A stretch of 33,912 bases of DNA from Wuchereria bancrofti (GCA_005281725.1 SSBO01000007.1:6456768-6490679), one strand, 5' to 3'; shown: positions 22,719-33,389, counted from the first letter of the stretch. The notes: generated from the letters alone by a model not told the origin. Program-made: numbers and translations.

Positions 22719-25700
22719 ATGGGTTTCGATGGTCCAGATAAGGGAGGTGTAGTTTATAGGAAGGTATTTATATGCTTAAATTTTAACATGCACAAGATAA
22801 ACATTTTTTTATTTATCTCAACTAAGATTAATATGAGAAAGCGTCAATTTGGTTTTTTTTTTTTTAATACTAAGTTTAAGTTTTCAATTAAAATCTATTT
22901 GCATTTCTGCTATAATGGTCATACAAATATGAAAAGAAGTTGTTATTTTTTTTACGGAAATGTTTCCGATGTCTCTTTATAGGCTGATCTTGACGATACA
23001 GAAAATGAAGACGTTTGGGATGATAGCGCACTGATTAAAATGTATGATGAAATGATCAACCGAACTTATGTTAGTTTTCAGTCGTATTTTTCCTAAAATT
23101 TCTTGTACTCATACATTTAATTTGTTTCAAGGAAGCTAAAAATTATGTGCATGTTATGAAGCTTAGCATGTGTTATATGTTCTATACTTGCTACAGCTTT
23201 AGCATATGTAGCTATTGAATGTAATCTCATAATTAGCAGAAGTATGTTTTAAATAAGCATTTTGTGGTTAAATACCTTACATCATTATGAAATCTCAAAA
23301 ATTGTTTCCACGTAAAAGTGGTTGATTCTTGAACCTTAAAATCATATCTGCATGTTATTACTTTCCAGAACTGCCAAAAATAGTAAGGGAGCAAATTTCA
23401 GGATTCTCTTGGTGCAGAGTGTACTTCAGTAACAAAGAAAAAGAAAAAATTTCGCAAGACTCCTAAAATAAAGGTTTATTTGTTGTCTATTTCTGTTTCA
23501 CTTTTCTCTTTTTACATGAAAGGTATCTAAATATATTTAATTTGGATCAATGCAGCAAATTTCGATTGTGTGGTACATGCACTATATCTTGGTTAAGATT
23601 GAAAAGGTATGGTAGTGAGAGAAAAAAAAATACCTAGATTTTTTTTTTGTATATCTTCATTTTTAATATTTTGTAGTTTTTCATCATATAGTCACTAGCT
23701 GAATTAAGGATAATTTGGAGAAAGGAGCGTTGAAATTTTTATGTATCAAAAAAAAAGGTTGTTTCAGGAAATTTATTTGTATCTTTTGCTGAGTGTTTAA
23801 ATAAAATTTCATACAGTGAAGTTTATAAAATATGTGAAACAGTTTTACTGTTTTTAGTGGCATGTAGGTGATCATTGTATGGCACCTTATTATAATGATC
23901 AGCTGTGGTATCCAGCAGTTGTTAAAAAACTTGATTTGGATGACGGCAAATGTGACGTGCTTTACGATGTTTATGACGAATTAGCACGTGTCAGTATTGC
24001 GGATCTTACAAAGTGAGCAATTTTTTTTTTTGTATTTTTTAAATATGCGGTTGAAAATGAATAGTTAACATTTTAACTGCTAGGAGTATATGTAAAAAAG
24101 TTTTATATGATCCAAAAGGATGGAATATTTTCCACTTAAATTTTTGGTCTGCTTTTAATTTCTAATTAACGCTATTGTTTGACTGATAAAGCGTTTCTAA
24201 CGACAAGATTTTGGTAACTTGAAAAATTTTTGCTTGTTTTGTACTGCATGTTTTCATGTTGACAGATGAATAAGAAACCTGAAAATTGCTTTGCATATTA
24301 CTGTTTTTAAACTTAAAATTTACCTGTAGTGCTAGCTAGTTGCTATCACAGTGGAATATTTTTGAACGAAAATAATTTCTTCACATTTTTTTATAATGAA
24401 AAATATTAGTTGGCAGCAAGAGATGGAGATCAGTCTTGATGAAGCATATAATAATCAAACATATTTATTTCAAAAAATAAAGACGAATTGTCGAATTCGA
24501 ATGAAATAAGACTGAAATGTTGAGATTTTGAAAAATAGAATTTTCGAGATCGAAGAGAAGAAAGTTTTTGAAAGCAACTAATTTTGTTGGTAGAGCTAAT
24601 AGTCGTCATGAAGATTTGGATTGTTTCAAACTGCAATAAGCGCTTTTCGTTCGTTGAAAACAACATTGTCGCTGCTGTGCAAAGCTATATTTGCAGTCTT
24701 TTGATGATCACCAAGGTGATTGATTACGCTGTAACGCATATTTAGGATTTATAATGTTTAAATATACAAGTTGTCAATTTTTTTTGTGACGCATTTTAGA
24801 CGAATTTCGGGTCGATTGTCTCAGTAATGTTTGTTGACAAATTTGCAGTATAACAAGTTTAAGGGAAGGAAAGATATAAATATGTTGATCAAGATTAAGA
24901 TGCCTTTTACTTGAAGCTTTGTTAGAGAGAGAATGAAAAAGAGGGAGAAAGAAAGATTGATAAGATAAATACGGGACATCATTTTGCATATTTATTACTT
25001 AAAAGTGTAGCAAGTTTGCTTAAGGTGGATTCTTTTTAGTCATCTCAATTTCTTTTCGTTATTTCATTCTGTATATATTGTCATCGAAACATCTTCGAGT
25101 GATATTGAAATACGCACATGTCTGATTCCTAGTGATTGTTGAAGATTAGAAGTATCAGATTACTTCTCAGTAGAAAATGTTAATTTGTAAAACGTTTTAA
25201 AGCGTTTTCATAATCGCAGGAGGTTGCGTACGAGGCCAACAGTGCCACGTATGAGAAGGCGATATGGTTGGCTTAGTTTTTCACGTTTTACCATGCGTCC
25301 GACAAATTTTGGTAATGACCGACAACAACAACAGCCGCAACAATGTCGTAAGCGTAAAACTAAGAGGTATTACCCGAACTGGGCAAATGATCTGCAAATG
25401 GAGCGTGGAAAGAAGATACGAAGAAAGAATCAGCAGACATTTACCATATTTTCGAATACTTCTGCCCTCCAAAGAAACGTTATGTTTGATTTATCGCGAA
25501 ATGTCTACCTGATGCGTGTATTGGATAATCTCAGATATCAGAAGTGAGCTTTTATGAGGTCATTCGTCTTACACTGATAATGTCTAATGGTTATCCATTT
25601 CATTGAAATTACCAGAAAAGGATGTCTCGATGATATGTATTTATATTGAACATAAACTGAATATGGACATATCCACGATACTGGCCGATTTGGTGGGAAA

Positions 25701-27001
25701 CTTTGTTATTACTGGCCACTCTATGTGTGTTTAACCTAATTTGATAAATAGATAACTGATAGTGTGTTTCGTCTCCAGTTAATATTATCACTAGGTGACT
25801 CGACTGATACTACTTTCTGGCTTCTAAATGGTGTTAGTATATTGAGATCAAAAAGCTTTCGGAAAGAATATTACTTGTCAGTTAGATATGAATGAAATTT
25901 TCCAATTTTCTTGGTTCTAATTCATCTGTCAACATGGAAAATTTTGTATGCTTTTTCTTTTTTCATTTTTGCTTTTTTACATCTCTTTTTTTTTTTGAAC
26001 GTTTCGAATTGAACAGGCCAGTGGAAAATGATGAGGAAGGTACGTCGGAAGGAAATACCACTCAAGAAGCATTTGACATGGAGGAAAAAGTGCTACCGAC
26101 AAATCATATGCAGACGCCGACGAAGCATTTCAATTATATGCAATCATCATCTACAGATCAACATACTTCCGTAAATTTTTTTTCCATATTTTTTCTAATC
26201 ACAGAGGAAATCAACAGTATGATCTCTCTGCTTTCAGAGGAAATCAATAGTATGATGTCAGTGCTTATAACTCGATAGTAACAGTAGTATCACATAATTC
26301 AAACTTAATAAGTAGGACTAGAGAATTGCCTATACACCAGTAATATATCTTCATTTATATTCAAATATGATTTGATATAAAATTCATTTTTCAGATTCCA
26401 TCGTTGGTTCCACCTCCGCCGATAGCTTTTACCAATTTGCCACCACCGGATGATGACGAAGCACTGGCAAGTATGCTGATGTCATGGTACATGACTGGAT
26501 ATCATACCGGTTACTATCAGGTAAAGCATTGTTTCTCCTATTTTATCATTATCTTATTATTGTGATTGTCATACCATCGTGACCATGAAATCCGACACTT
26601 TGTTTTTGTGATAAGAGATCACGACCACAAGTACTGCCGACTCATACACGTAGTGTAACACGGGTTAGTTCAACTTAGTGCAGCATGCTCCTAAGCCGAT
26701 TGTACTTGAATCTTTCCCCTAATGCTCACTTATTTATTTACATAAAGCAAATTACTGTCACTCTGCCAAGGCAAATTCTATGGAAATCAGATTAAACGTA
26801 ATATAAAATAAACTTTTAACTGGTGATTGTTCAGTGAACGGATTAGCCTCTGATTCAGTATATTTCTTATGTTGATCTTAAGTTCTAGTGACGCAGTGCT
26901 ATCCTCATTCGACGGTATTGATTTGATTAACAGTGAACTGAATATAGTAACAATATTTACAGGCCATCAAAGATAAAAAGAAAGCAGGAAAGGAAGTTTA
27001 G
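22719..27001 (+). CDS. smn-1: Survival motor neuron protein, SMN
   Basis: SMN oligomerises and loads Sm proteins onto snRNAs in the cytoplasm and Cajal bodies. Exons: 22719-22763, 22983-23069, 23402-23473, 23858-24012, 25220-25366, 26017-26170, 26395-26520, 26963-27001; all phases match and the core product is about 274 residues. Domains in order: the Gemin2-binding helix ([14 protein letters not shown], residues about 24-37), a lysine-rich segment (KKKKKFRK), a Tudor domain starting [12 protein letters not shown] with Tyr residues of the aromatic cage in LWYPAVV and VLYDVYDE, an Arg- and Gln-rich linker, an acidic linker, a short VPPPPI run, and the C-terminal YG box [15 protein letters not shown]. 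The last exon encodes a basic 12-residue tail. The human protein is 294 residues. Two extra phase-0 exons are possible: 23132-23146 (EAKNY) and 23556-23606 (donor GTATGG). An in-frame ATG at 22644 lies before the splice acceptor and is less likely. Confidence 0.95.
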
Positions 27002-27112
27002 CAGTAATTGTCGGTACTATGAAAATTTATTAACTTGTATTGTTTGTTTATGTTGATCTTTCATTGTTTTAATTTTTACAATATTTGGTCTCTCAATTGT
27101 GACCATATTTTT

Positions 27113-27118
27113 AATAAA
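27113..27118 (+). promoter_or_regulatory. Polyadenylation signal of smn-1
   Basis: AATAAA lies 112 bp after the smn-1 stop codon. Confidence 0.75.
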
Positions 27119-27835
27119 TGAATTTTGAACGATTCTTTTTTATCTTTTCACTTCACAAATAAGAGGGTTTTTTTTTTTTCAAGTCACTGAAGAAACGTTT
27201 GGAAGTTTACTATGTTACATCAAACATGGGATGGTTAGCTAGTGATTTCTCTGAGAATGAACATCTACGACTAGAAATCAAACTCTCTTCCAAATGTCGC
27301 ATTCTATTATGGAGAAATATGAAACAAAAATTATATCTACTCCTTATGAGTGGTGATATAAGGGAAATTCTTAAGTTTTCTCCTATTTCCAGCAAAAAAA
27401 TTTCCACTCTTGATCAAAATGATATTTGTACATAATTCATTTCATAGCCCATAAGCAATGCCGATGATTAGTCAGATGATTGTGAAACTTTATGATACAT
27501 GGATTTAATTGTTGAAAATCCATTCATTGTTCAAATTTGCTTGCAAATAACCATTTGGTTATGTATAATTTACACTTTTCTTTGGAAAGAATAGAAAGAA
27601 ATAATACAGATGTGAAATGAATGATATGATTCGCAATTTGGCTAGAGCATCAAGAGACTTTTCTTAGATAAGAGTAAGATTTATCATGTACTGAATACAT
27701 TCTGAAGGATTATCAGTTATGAAAGAAAAAGAGAAACAAAAATTCACTCCGACAGGAGACAAAGGGGAAAATTATATAAAGCAGAAGGCGATCATTTGAT
27801 ACATCAGCTTTTCCATTGTTGATACTGAAAGAATT
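27119..27835. other. Convergent intergenic region between smn-1 and SERF
   Basis: It holds the 3' ends of two convergent genes. A 78-codon plus-strand frame at 27199-27435 is open, as is most of its reverse complement, but I recognise no family and see no splice partner. No AATAAA for the minus-strand gene was found. Confidence 0.5.
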
Positions 27836-28844
27836 TCATTTCAATGGATCGAATACTTGCAGTTTTTTATTTTTCTCAGCACGTGCAGCTGCTTCTTCCG
27901 CTGCTTTTTTTGCTGCTGCTGCTTCCTGCTTCTTACGCATAATATCTGCATCTCGTTCCATCCTATTATCTAATTTTACACCCTGAAATTAATCTTCAAT
28001 ATTGTATAAAACAGGAGGTGGTTGTTAACATATGTGAATGTTAATTCCAGAATATTGATACAAATCCGGAACATTACTTTAGTATAACTTCTGATGTACC
28101 ATACAGTTTAGGATATCGAGATATCACTCCCTTAATTCTATTACATTGGGAAAAATATGATAGGTTAGTAAATACTGAAGGAATTTTTATGACATTCTTT
28201 GATCAAAAATTATTAATGGAATTTCATAAATCACATAATTCAAAGAAATCCACGGAAAAGATGAGCAAAATGTTAAAACATGGAAATTTTCTCTTGTGCA
28301 AAATAATTATAATTCACTAACATCTTGATGAGGTTGTGATTTCTTTTGCTGTTGCTGCTTTTTCAAATTTCTTTCACGGGCTAGTTCACGTTGATTACCA
28401 CCTGAAAATATATTTGCAATTTCTTTTAACTGATATGTAAATGAATATATGCGATATCTTTTTCATAAGACTATACTTCAAAAGAAAAAAAAAGGCGAGC
28501 TAAATAAAACTCAAATTTTTGTCCAAAATGTATTCTTCTCTTTCTTTCTTTTTTTTCATTCGTTCTCAGTATCACATTTTTTTTTCATTGCAATAGAAAA
28601 TGCTACATAAGAGGTTCTGGCAATATAAATAATAATGTTTCGTAATAATGGAAATATCACATGAAATACAATGATAATATATACATATTGATAGCATAGC
28701 AAAATATGAGATAAACTTAAATAACTCATTATAATAAGTTCAAAGTATTACTTACATCTAAGGAAAAAAACAACAACATATGTGCATATCTAAAAAAAAA
28801 TTAGTACTAAAATTAAAATATTTAAATAAAAACTTACGTGTCAT
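27836..28844 (-). CDS. SERF: SERF/4F5 family small EDRK-rich factor (MOAG-4 like)
   Basis: SERF proteins are small, highly charged, intrinsically disordered factors; C. elegans MOAG-4 and human SERF1A/SERF2 promote aggregation of amyloid proteins and bind RNA. Reading leftwards, exons are 28844-28838, 28401-28322 and 27982-27836. The joined product is 77 residues, inside the family range of about 60-80. The first exon contributes only ATGACAC, so the defining N-terminus MTRGNQRELARERNLKK is split after the second codon. Donors are GTAAGT and GTTAGT; acceptors are TTTTCAG and ATTTCAG. A Gln/Lys-rich stretch (KKQQQQKKSQ) follows the motif, then a Lys/Ala/Glu helix-prone tail (RKKQEAAAAKKAAEEAAARA) and the end LQVFDPLK. 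It is convergent with smn-1, with 834 bp between the stop codons. A GAAT microsatellite lies about 60 bp upstream of its ATG. Confidence 0.95.
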
Positions 28845-28904
28845 TCTATATAAATATAATTAATAGATGAGAAATAATATATGTTATGTACAGAGAAATA
28901 GATC

Positions 28905-28938
28905 AATGAATGAATGAATGAATGAATGAATGAATGAA
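28905..28938. repeat. GAAT microsatellite upstream of SERF
   Basis: About eight ATGA/GAAT units, 61-94 bp upstream of the SERF start codon on the minus strand, likely in its promoter or 5' UTR. Confidence 0.95.
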
Positions 28939-29067
28939 TTAGCGATCAACGACACCACAATGTGTCTTTCGTCGAAAGCGCCACCACTAACAGCACCAAA
29001 CGATTCACTGGAACAAACGCCAATCATTACAACGCTTGCAATTCTGTTAAAATGCTGTTGTTTCTCC

Positions 29068-29148
29068 GACACATACATACATACATGAATCTTTACATAC
29101 ACACATGCATACACGTTCACACACATACAAACATACAGACACGCGCCC
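29068..29148. repeat. ACATACATACAC-type microsatellite
   Basis: Degenerate CATA/CACA dinucleotide and tetranucleotide units. Open frames through it on both strands give Tyr/His/Thr or Val/Cys repeats and are not counted as genes. Confidence 0.85.
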
Positions 29149-29250
29149 ACGGACATAAACGGATACTAGAAGCCAGCGGGAATTTAATCGACCAGACAAA
29201 ATGACTCGCAGTGAAATTTTTGTCAGTCAAATGAATTTTGTTATTAAGGA

Positions 29251-29580
29251 AATTATTAGGATAAATGAATTTATTTCATCAGTATGATCTAGACCCAGAT
29301 ATGGCAGTTATTAGGATAAATGAAATTATTTCATTAGTATGATCTAGACCCAGATATAGCAGTTATTAGGATAAATGAAATTATTTCATTAGTATGATCT
29401 AGACCCAGATATGGCAGTTATTAGGATAAATGAAATTATTTCATTAGTATGATCTAGACCCAGATATGGCAGTTATTAGGATAAATGAAATTATTTCATT
29501 AGTATGATCTAGACCCAGATATGGCAGTTATTAGGAAAAATGAAATTATTTCATCAGTGTGATCTAGACCCAGATATGGC
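29251..29580. repeat. Six-unit 55-bp tandem array
   Basis: Six units of exactly 55 bp end at 29305, 29360, 29415, 29470, 29525 and 29580; a seventh partial unit (AGTTATTAG) follows. Units 2-5 are almost identical and units 1 and 6 carry a few changes, as expected of array edges. Each contains the 17-nt perfect palindrome AATGAAAT-T-ATTTCATT (AATGAATTTATTTCATC in unit 1) and GATCTAGACCCAGATAT. Confidence 0.98.
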
Positions 29581-30324
29581 AGTTATTAGTATGAAGAAAG
29601 TGAAATAAAAATTATAAGTTTCTTCGCCTAAAATTACAATAAAAGATGAAATATGCATAATATAAAAATGAACAATATGAATCGGAATTTAAACAACCGA
29701 CCAGTTGTTGTTAATTAAACAAGTTGAAATGAAATTTACTTGGGAAGAAAAATGGATGCTTAATTAAAATTCAGAACAAAATTTAAATGAGACAGTTATT
29801 GTTGGATTTATAACTATTAACAAAGAATTATTAAATTTAAGCTTCCCTCTGACATGTCCATCAATAGCTAATCGTAAGTTCACAAGCTCAATCTTAATTT
29901 AAAAGTCTAATTCTAAGTATACTATATGTAATTTTAAGCTTAATCCAAAGTTTTGAATTATTCTTAGTTTGAAAAATTTTATTCAAACATGACCGGAATG
30001 GTTTAACTTAGGAAACAGTAATTTATGAAAAGATCTATTCATGCCTGCTGCAAATGCATCGATGATTAAAATGACCAATGCGTAAATGGTCAGATCCTGT
30101 TGCAAAAAAGTGCGAAATGTTTCTTTGGATGATACAAAGATATCAGTAACGTTATGGATGGTACATTTTCATGTTTCCCAATTTGAAGGTAAGCGTTGAT
30201 GATGTCCGAGGCTGAAGGACTGTTTCAGAGAGTCATCGTATCTCGGGGACATTTCTATTGCAGCAGCCAATGTGTGTTCAATCATAAAACACAACTTAGG
30301 TAGAGAGCAAAGATCATCCGATAC
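29581..30324. other. Intergenic DNA left of the env-like fragment
   Basis: No gene recognised. The segment from about 30030 to 30324 is less AT-rich and may belong to a decayed transposable element, but no family block could be named. Confidence 0.45.
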
Positions 30325-30393
30325 TGTCGCGAAAGACGCGAAAGTTGGAAGAAATCCTTAAGAAAAGGTAGAAATAATTTCCTCCATCCATGA
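30325..30393 (+). repeat. 69-bp exact direct repeat, left copy
   Basis: Positions 30325-30393 (TGTCGCGAAAGACGCGAAAG... to CATGA) are identical to 31017-31085. Both run to a TGA that ends the env-like frame, so the left copy is a detached piece of the frame's 3' end placed about 690 bp upstream. Confidence 0.95.
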
Positions 30394-30402
30394 CTCATCA
30401 TA

Positions 30403-31085
30403 GATGAATTGCAAACATTATTCACCTTTATGGGAAATGAAAAGATAAAGAACACGACTTGTAATTTTTCTAACCCTCATCTCATGAATGGAGATATAAT
30501 CATCGATAAAGGAGTCGACCAATGGCAATCAAAAATGCAATGAACTTCGATTCCAAGGATCAGTTAATTAATGCAGAACTAGAAATATTAGCTCAAAAAC
30601 ACGAACTTATCAACTTAAAGACTGATCTACTAAGGACAGAGTCTCTCTGGACAGAATTAGATCAACAAGGAGAAGAGTTAATTGAACAACTAACAGAACA
30701 ATTTGAGAAGACTACTGAAACAATAGAAGAAGAGTTAGTAACCATAATAGCTCATTGGAAACTCATTTCTATTAGTGTATTTAGTTCTGTAATTCTAATC
30801 ATAGTAATTATTGTAGAACTAAAATTTAAACTAATTACTCTCATTTTTCATTTTTTATGTGTCAAAAAACCAATTCGAAGGGAACTCATTTCTAAGAAAT
30901 TAGTCCAAATACCTCTAATGGAAAGGGGAATTCACCAATCCTATAATCAACCCATTACTTCCTCTTATGTCCCAATCATCCATTCCTTAAATCCATCAAA
31001 TCTCCTCGCTCCGGAATGTCGCGAAAGACGCGAAAGTTGGAAGAAATCCTTAAGAAAAGGTAGAAATAATTTCCTCCATCCATGA
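30403..31085 (+). pseudogene. Broken env-like retroelement protein, C-terminal part
   Basis: Two overlapping frames contribute. The first, about 30403-30548, has no start of its own and includes an N-x-T and an N-x-S glycosylation-type site. The second, 30522-31085, is a 187-codon open frame preceded by an in-frame TAA. The second frame shows a charged, helix-prone region (residues about 10-75), one strongly hydrophobic span (about 80-110) and a basic cytoplasmic-type tail. That layout, directly followed by an LTR-like sequence, fits the transmembrane subunit end of an envelope-type gene carried by some nematode LTR retroelements (BEL/Pao or Gypsy). I recognise no diagnostic motif, so the assignment is an inference. 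The frame break makes it non-functional. Confidence 0.5.
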
Positions 31086-31380
31086 TTTATTAATCATCTC
31101 ATTTATAATTCTTAGATTTATTCCCATCGAATTCCAATGCGTTTTTGTTATCCTTATTCAAATCTAAAGAGATTCACACATGTTAATCTTCCATTGTTAT
31201 AATGCTTATACTGTAACTAGATATTTTCAGCTTTCTTTATGTAAATGAGCAGTTGTTTTATGTTTAATGTAAACCACTCCCATTTTAAGCATTTATAAAC
31301 CTTGCGATATTAAGCCGTGATTACATAAGAATAAACGTTTTCTCCACGAGCAGTTGGTGTCCGTAAAGCTTTCACAACAG
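31086..31380 (+). mobile_element. LTR-like 3' end of a retroelement
   Basis: After the env-like stop comes sequence with an LTR-type order: a possible 5' TG at about 31178, a TATA-like TTTATAAACC at about 31292, AATAAA at about 31331, and CAGTTGGTGTCCG at about 31351, with a CA end possible near 31378. TTGGTGTC-type ends are common next to primer-binding sites. No second LTR is seen in the window, so boundaries are approximate. Confidence 0.4.
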
Positions 31381-31571
31381 ATACTGACAGTTCTTTATTC
31401 ACCGTAACCATACACTTTGTTGTAAGCCAAAACTTACTATATAGGAAAACTTACTTACTATATACAAAACTTACTATATATATAGGAATTACATTCATTG
31501 TTTGAGTAATTCTTAAGTATCAGTAAACTTCAATTGCTTTTATGCATTAATTCACTTTTGTGGTAGCGGTT

Positions 31572-31990
31572 ACTAATCTATTTAAAAGTATTCTTGCAAT
31601 GATTTTACCAGCAGCAAAGAGCACAGAGAGCAAACTGATAGTTTGACAGTTTGATCAGTCGGACTTGTCTCCTTTTTTTCTTATAAAAGGTGGAAATAAA
31701 TAACTGCAGAAATCCTATAATGGTTTTCTTTGTTACCTATAACTCATAACGAGTTGGTGAATTCTGAGTCAGATGCTTGGCTTTTATTTTGGAAGCATTC
31801 GTATGGGAATGAATGCTTTCAAGCCTAGATCCTTGGCCGATTTCATCTGCTGTACAGCCTTCAGAGTCTCTTCCAAAGTGAAAGTTACATTCAATTAAGT
31901 TTTCACTGGTTCCTGAGTGATGTGTTGAATTGCTGAGTCTTTAAGAAATCAAACTAAAAAGAATCAATTCAGTCTTCGGTGTTCTTTGAT
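31572..31990 (-). mobile_element. Degenerate LINE reverse transcriptase fragment (copy 2, inverted)
   Basis: The reverse complement of 31572-31882 aligns along its whole length with 3471-3782, with scattered differences. It encodes the same blocks: FTLEETLKAVQQMKSAKDLG, then KKGDKSD-stop-SN, then TISLLSV and AGKIIARILLNRL. The same TGA interrupts both copies. About 100 bp further upstream on the minus strand, to about 31990, also fits the linker before this block (a NTSLRNQ-like segment). It has no intact frame. Confidence 0.82.
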
Positions 31991-33389
31991 GACAATCTTA
32001 GGCCTTCATTGGAAGATTGCAGAATGGTATTTTTACAATGTTAACAAAGTACTGTAAGAGAGGGATCTCTCTTACAAAGTTATCCTGTAAATTGTCTTTT
32101 ACCGTAGCAATTTTGAGATTTTTGACTTCGATTCTTTTTTTTTGCTTTCCCTGTTCAGTTTGACTTTAAATGATGATTGAGTTTGCATCACATAAACTGT
32201 TTGACCTTCTGCATTCAGGTATGATGAATCATAATTATGATTTTCCAGCGCATTAAAATGTAGCTGAGAACAAGGATACATTCAAGTTGTTTTTAAGATG
32301 TTTTTCTGCTAAAAATAATATTTACGATCATGACTTGCTACTATGCGCAAAATTTTAGCAAAAAAATTATCCTCAAAATAATTTAGTGAAAAAACATATA
32401 AGTGCAGATTTAAATTTATTTCAAAGCTTTAAGAAATGATGGAAGTGATAGAAAGCAATGAAATTGACAAGGCAATGCGCAGATATTGAAAATTGAAACT
32501 TAATCAGAATTGGTAGCAAAATCGGAGGTAACCAAACGCAATGCATATTAAAAATGAATGAATAAAATTAACTTGACTTCTTCCAAGAAATTAGAAGAAA
32601 AATGATAAAAGTATGTTTGATGTGAGTGTAAACTCAACCTAAAATTTCTTAAGATTTTTTTTAGGTCTTCCAGATATTTTTAGATTGAAAAAAAGAAAAA
32701 AATTTCTTTTTAAAATTTTTTTTCAAGCTATTTAATACTACCAGGCATATACTTGTGGAGGAACAAAGGTTGCATGCCTTTGTGAAGATATCAACTTTGC
32801 TACGGTAACATATGTTCCGGTGGAATTTACCATGTCAAACACAAGATCTCAACTGATGGATTACAAAAGATTCGTTAGCTTTTCGGATAACCATTTTAGC
32901 TGAAAAGAATAACTCATTTCAAATTTTGCAAATTCATTCATTAGCCAGAATGGTACTCCAAATAAACCTACAATCTGAAAACTTCACTTCTACTGTCAAA
33001 GTTTTTGAGATTTAACAGATAAATTTTAGATATAAAAGATGGAACCACTTCTGTTCATACTGCAACTCATCTGAAAATATCGATGGTAGGCTTGAATTTA
33101 CAAAACCTTACAGTGACAGATGAGGATGAAGCCATAGAAAAAAAAAAAAAAAAACTAGAAATTTCATCTTAACCTTCAATGTAAGCGATCTAAGATTTAG
33201 ATGCTTCGAAATGGACCCGAATGATTAAGTAGCTTCTTTCAAGCATAATACTGCTTGTATTATAATAATACAGAGAGTTGTTTAATCATAAAAAGTGAAA
33301 AAAAAAGGGGTACATCCTCCGATCGAACAAAGATAGACAAAGAGACAAAGGCATACATCCATTTCTCAAAGCTATGTGTTCAGATCGAT
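31991..33389. other. Intergenic, probably old repeat DNA
   Basis: No gene recognised. Some of the right-hand part may be the 5' region of the LINE whose endonuclease fragment follows. A 17-nt A run lies at about 33138-33154. Confidence 0.45.

Noticed and set aside
25281..25472. Antisense open frame inside smn-1
   Set aside because: Shadow of the Arg/Gln-rich linker exon on the plus strand.
19967..27001. TSPO-D and smn-1 as a nematode operon
   Set aside because: About 1.3 kb separates them, with a polyadenylation signal after TSPO-D; no tight spacing is seen.
27199..27435. Possible 78-residue gene between smn-1 and SERF
   Set aside because: Both strands are open, there is no recognisable motif, and it lies in a convergent 3' region.
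28884..29204. Open frames on both strands upstream of SERF
   Set aside because: They cross GAAT and CATA microsatellites and encode simple repeats.
29251..29580. CRISPR-like array
   Set aside because: Units are contiguous with no unique spacers, and the genome is eukaryotic.
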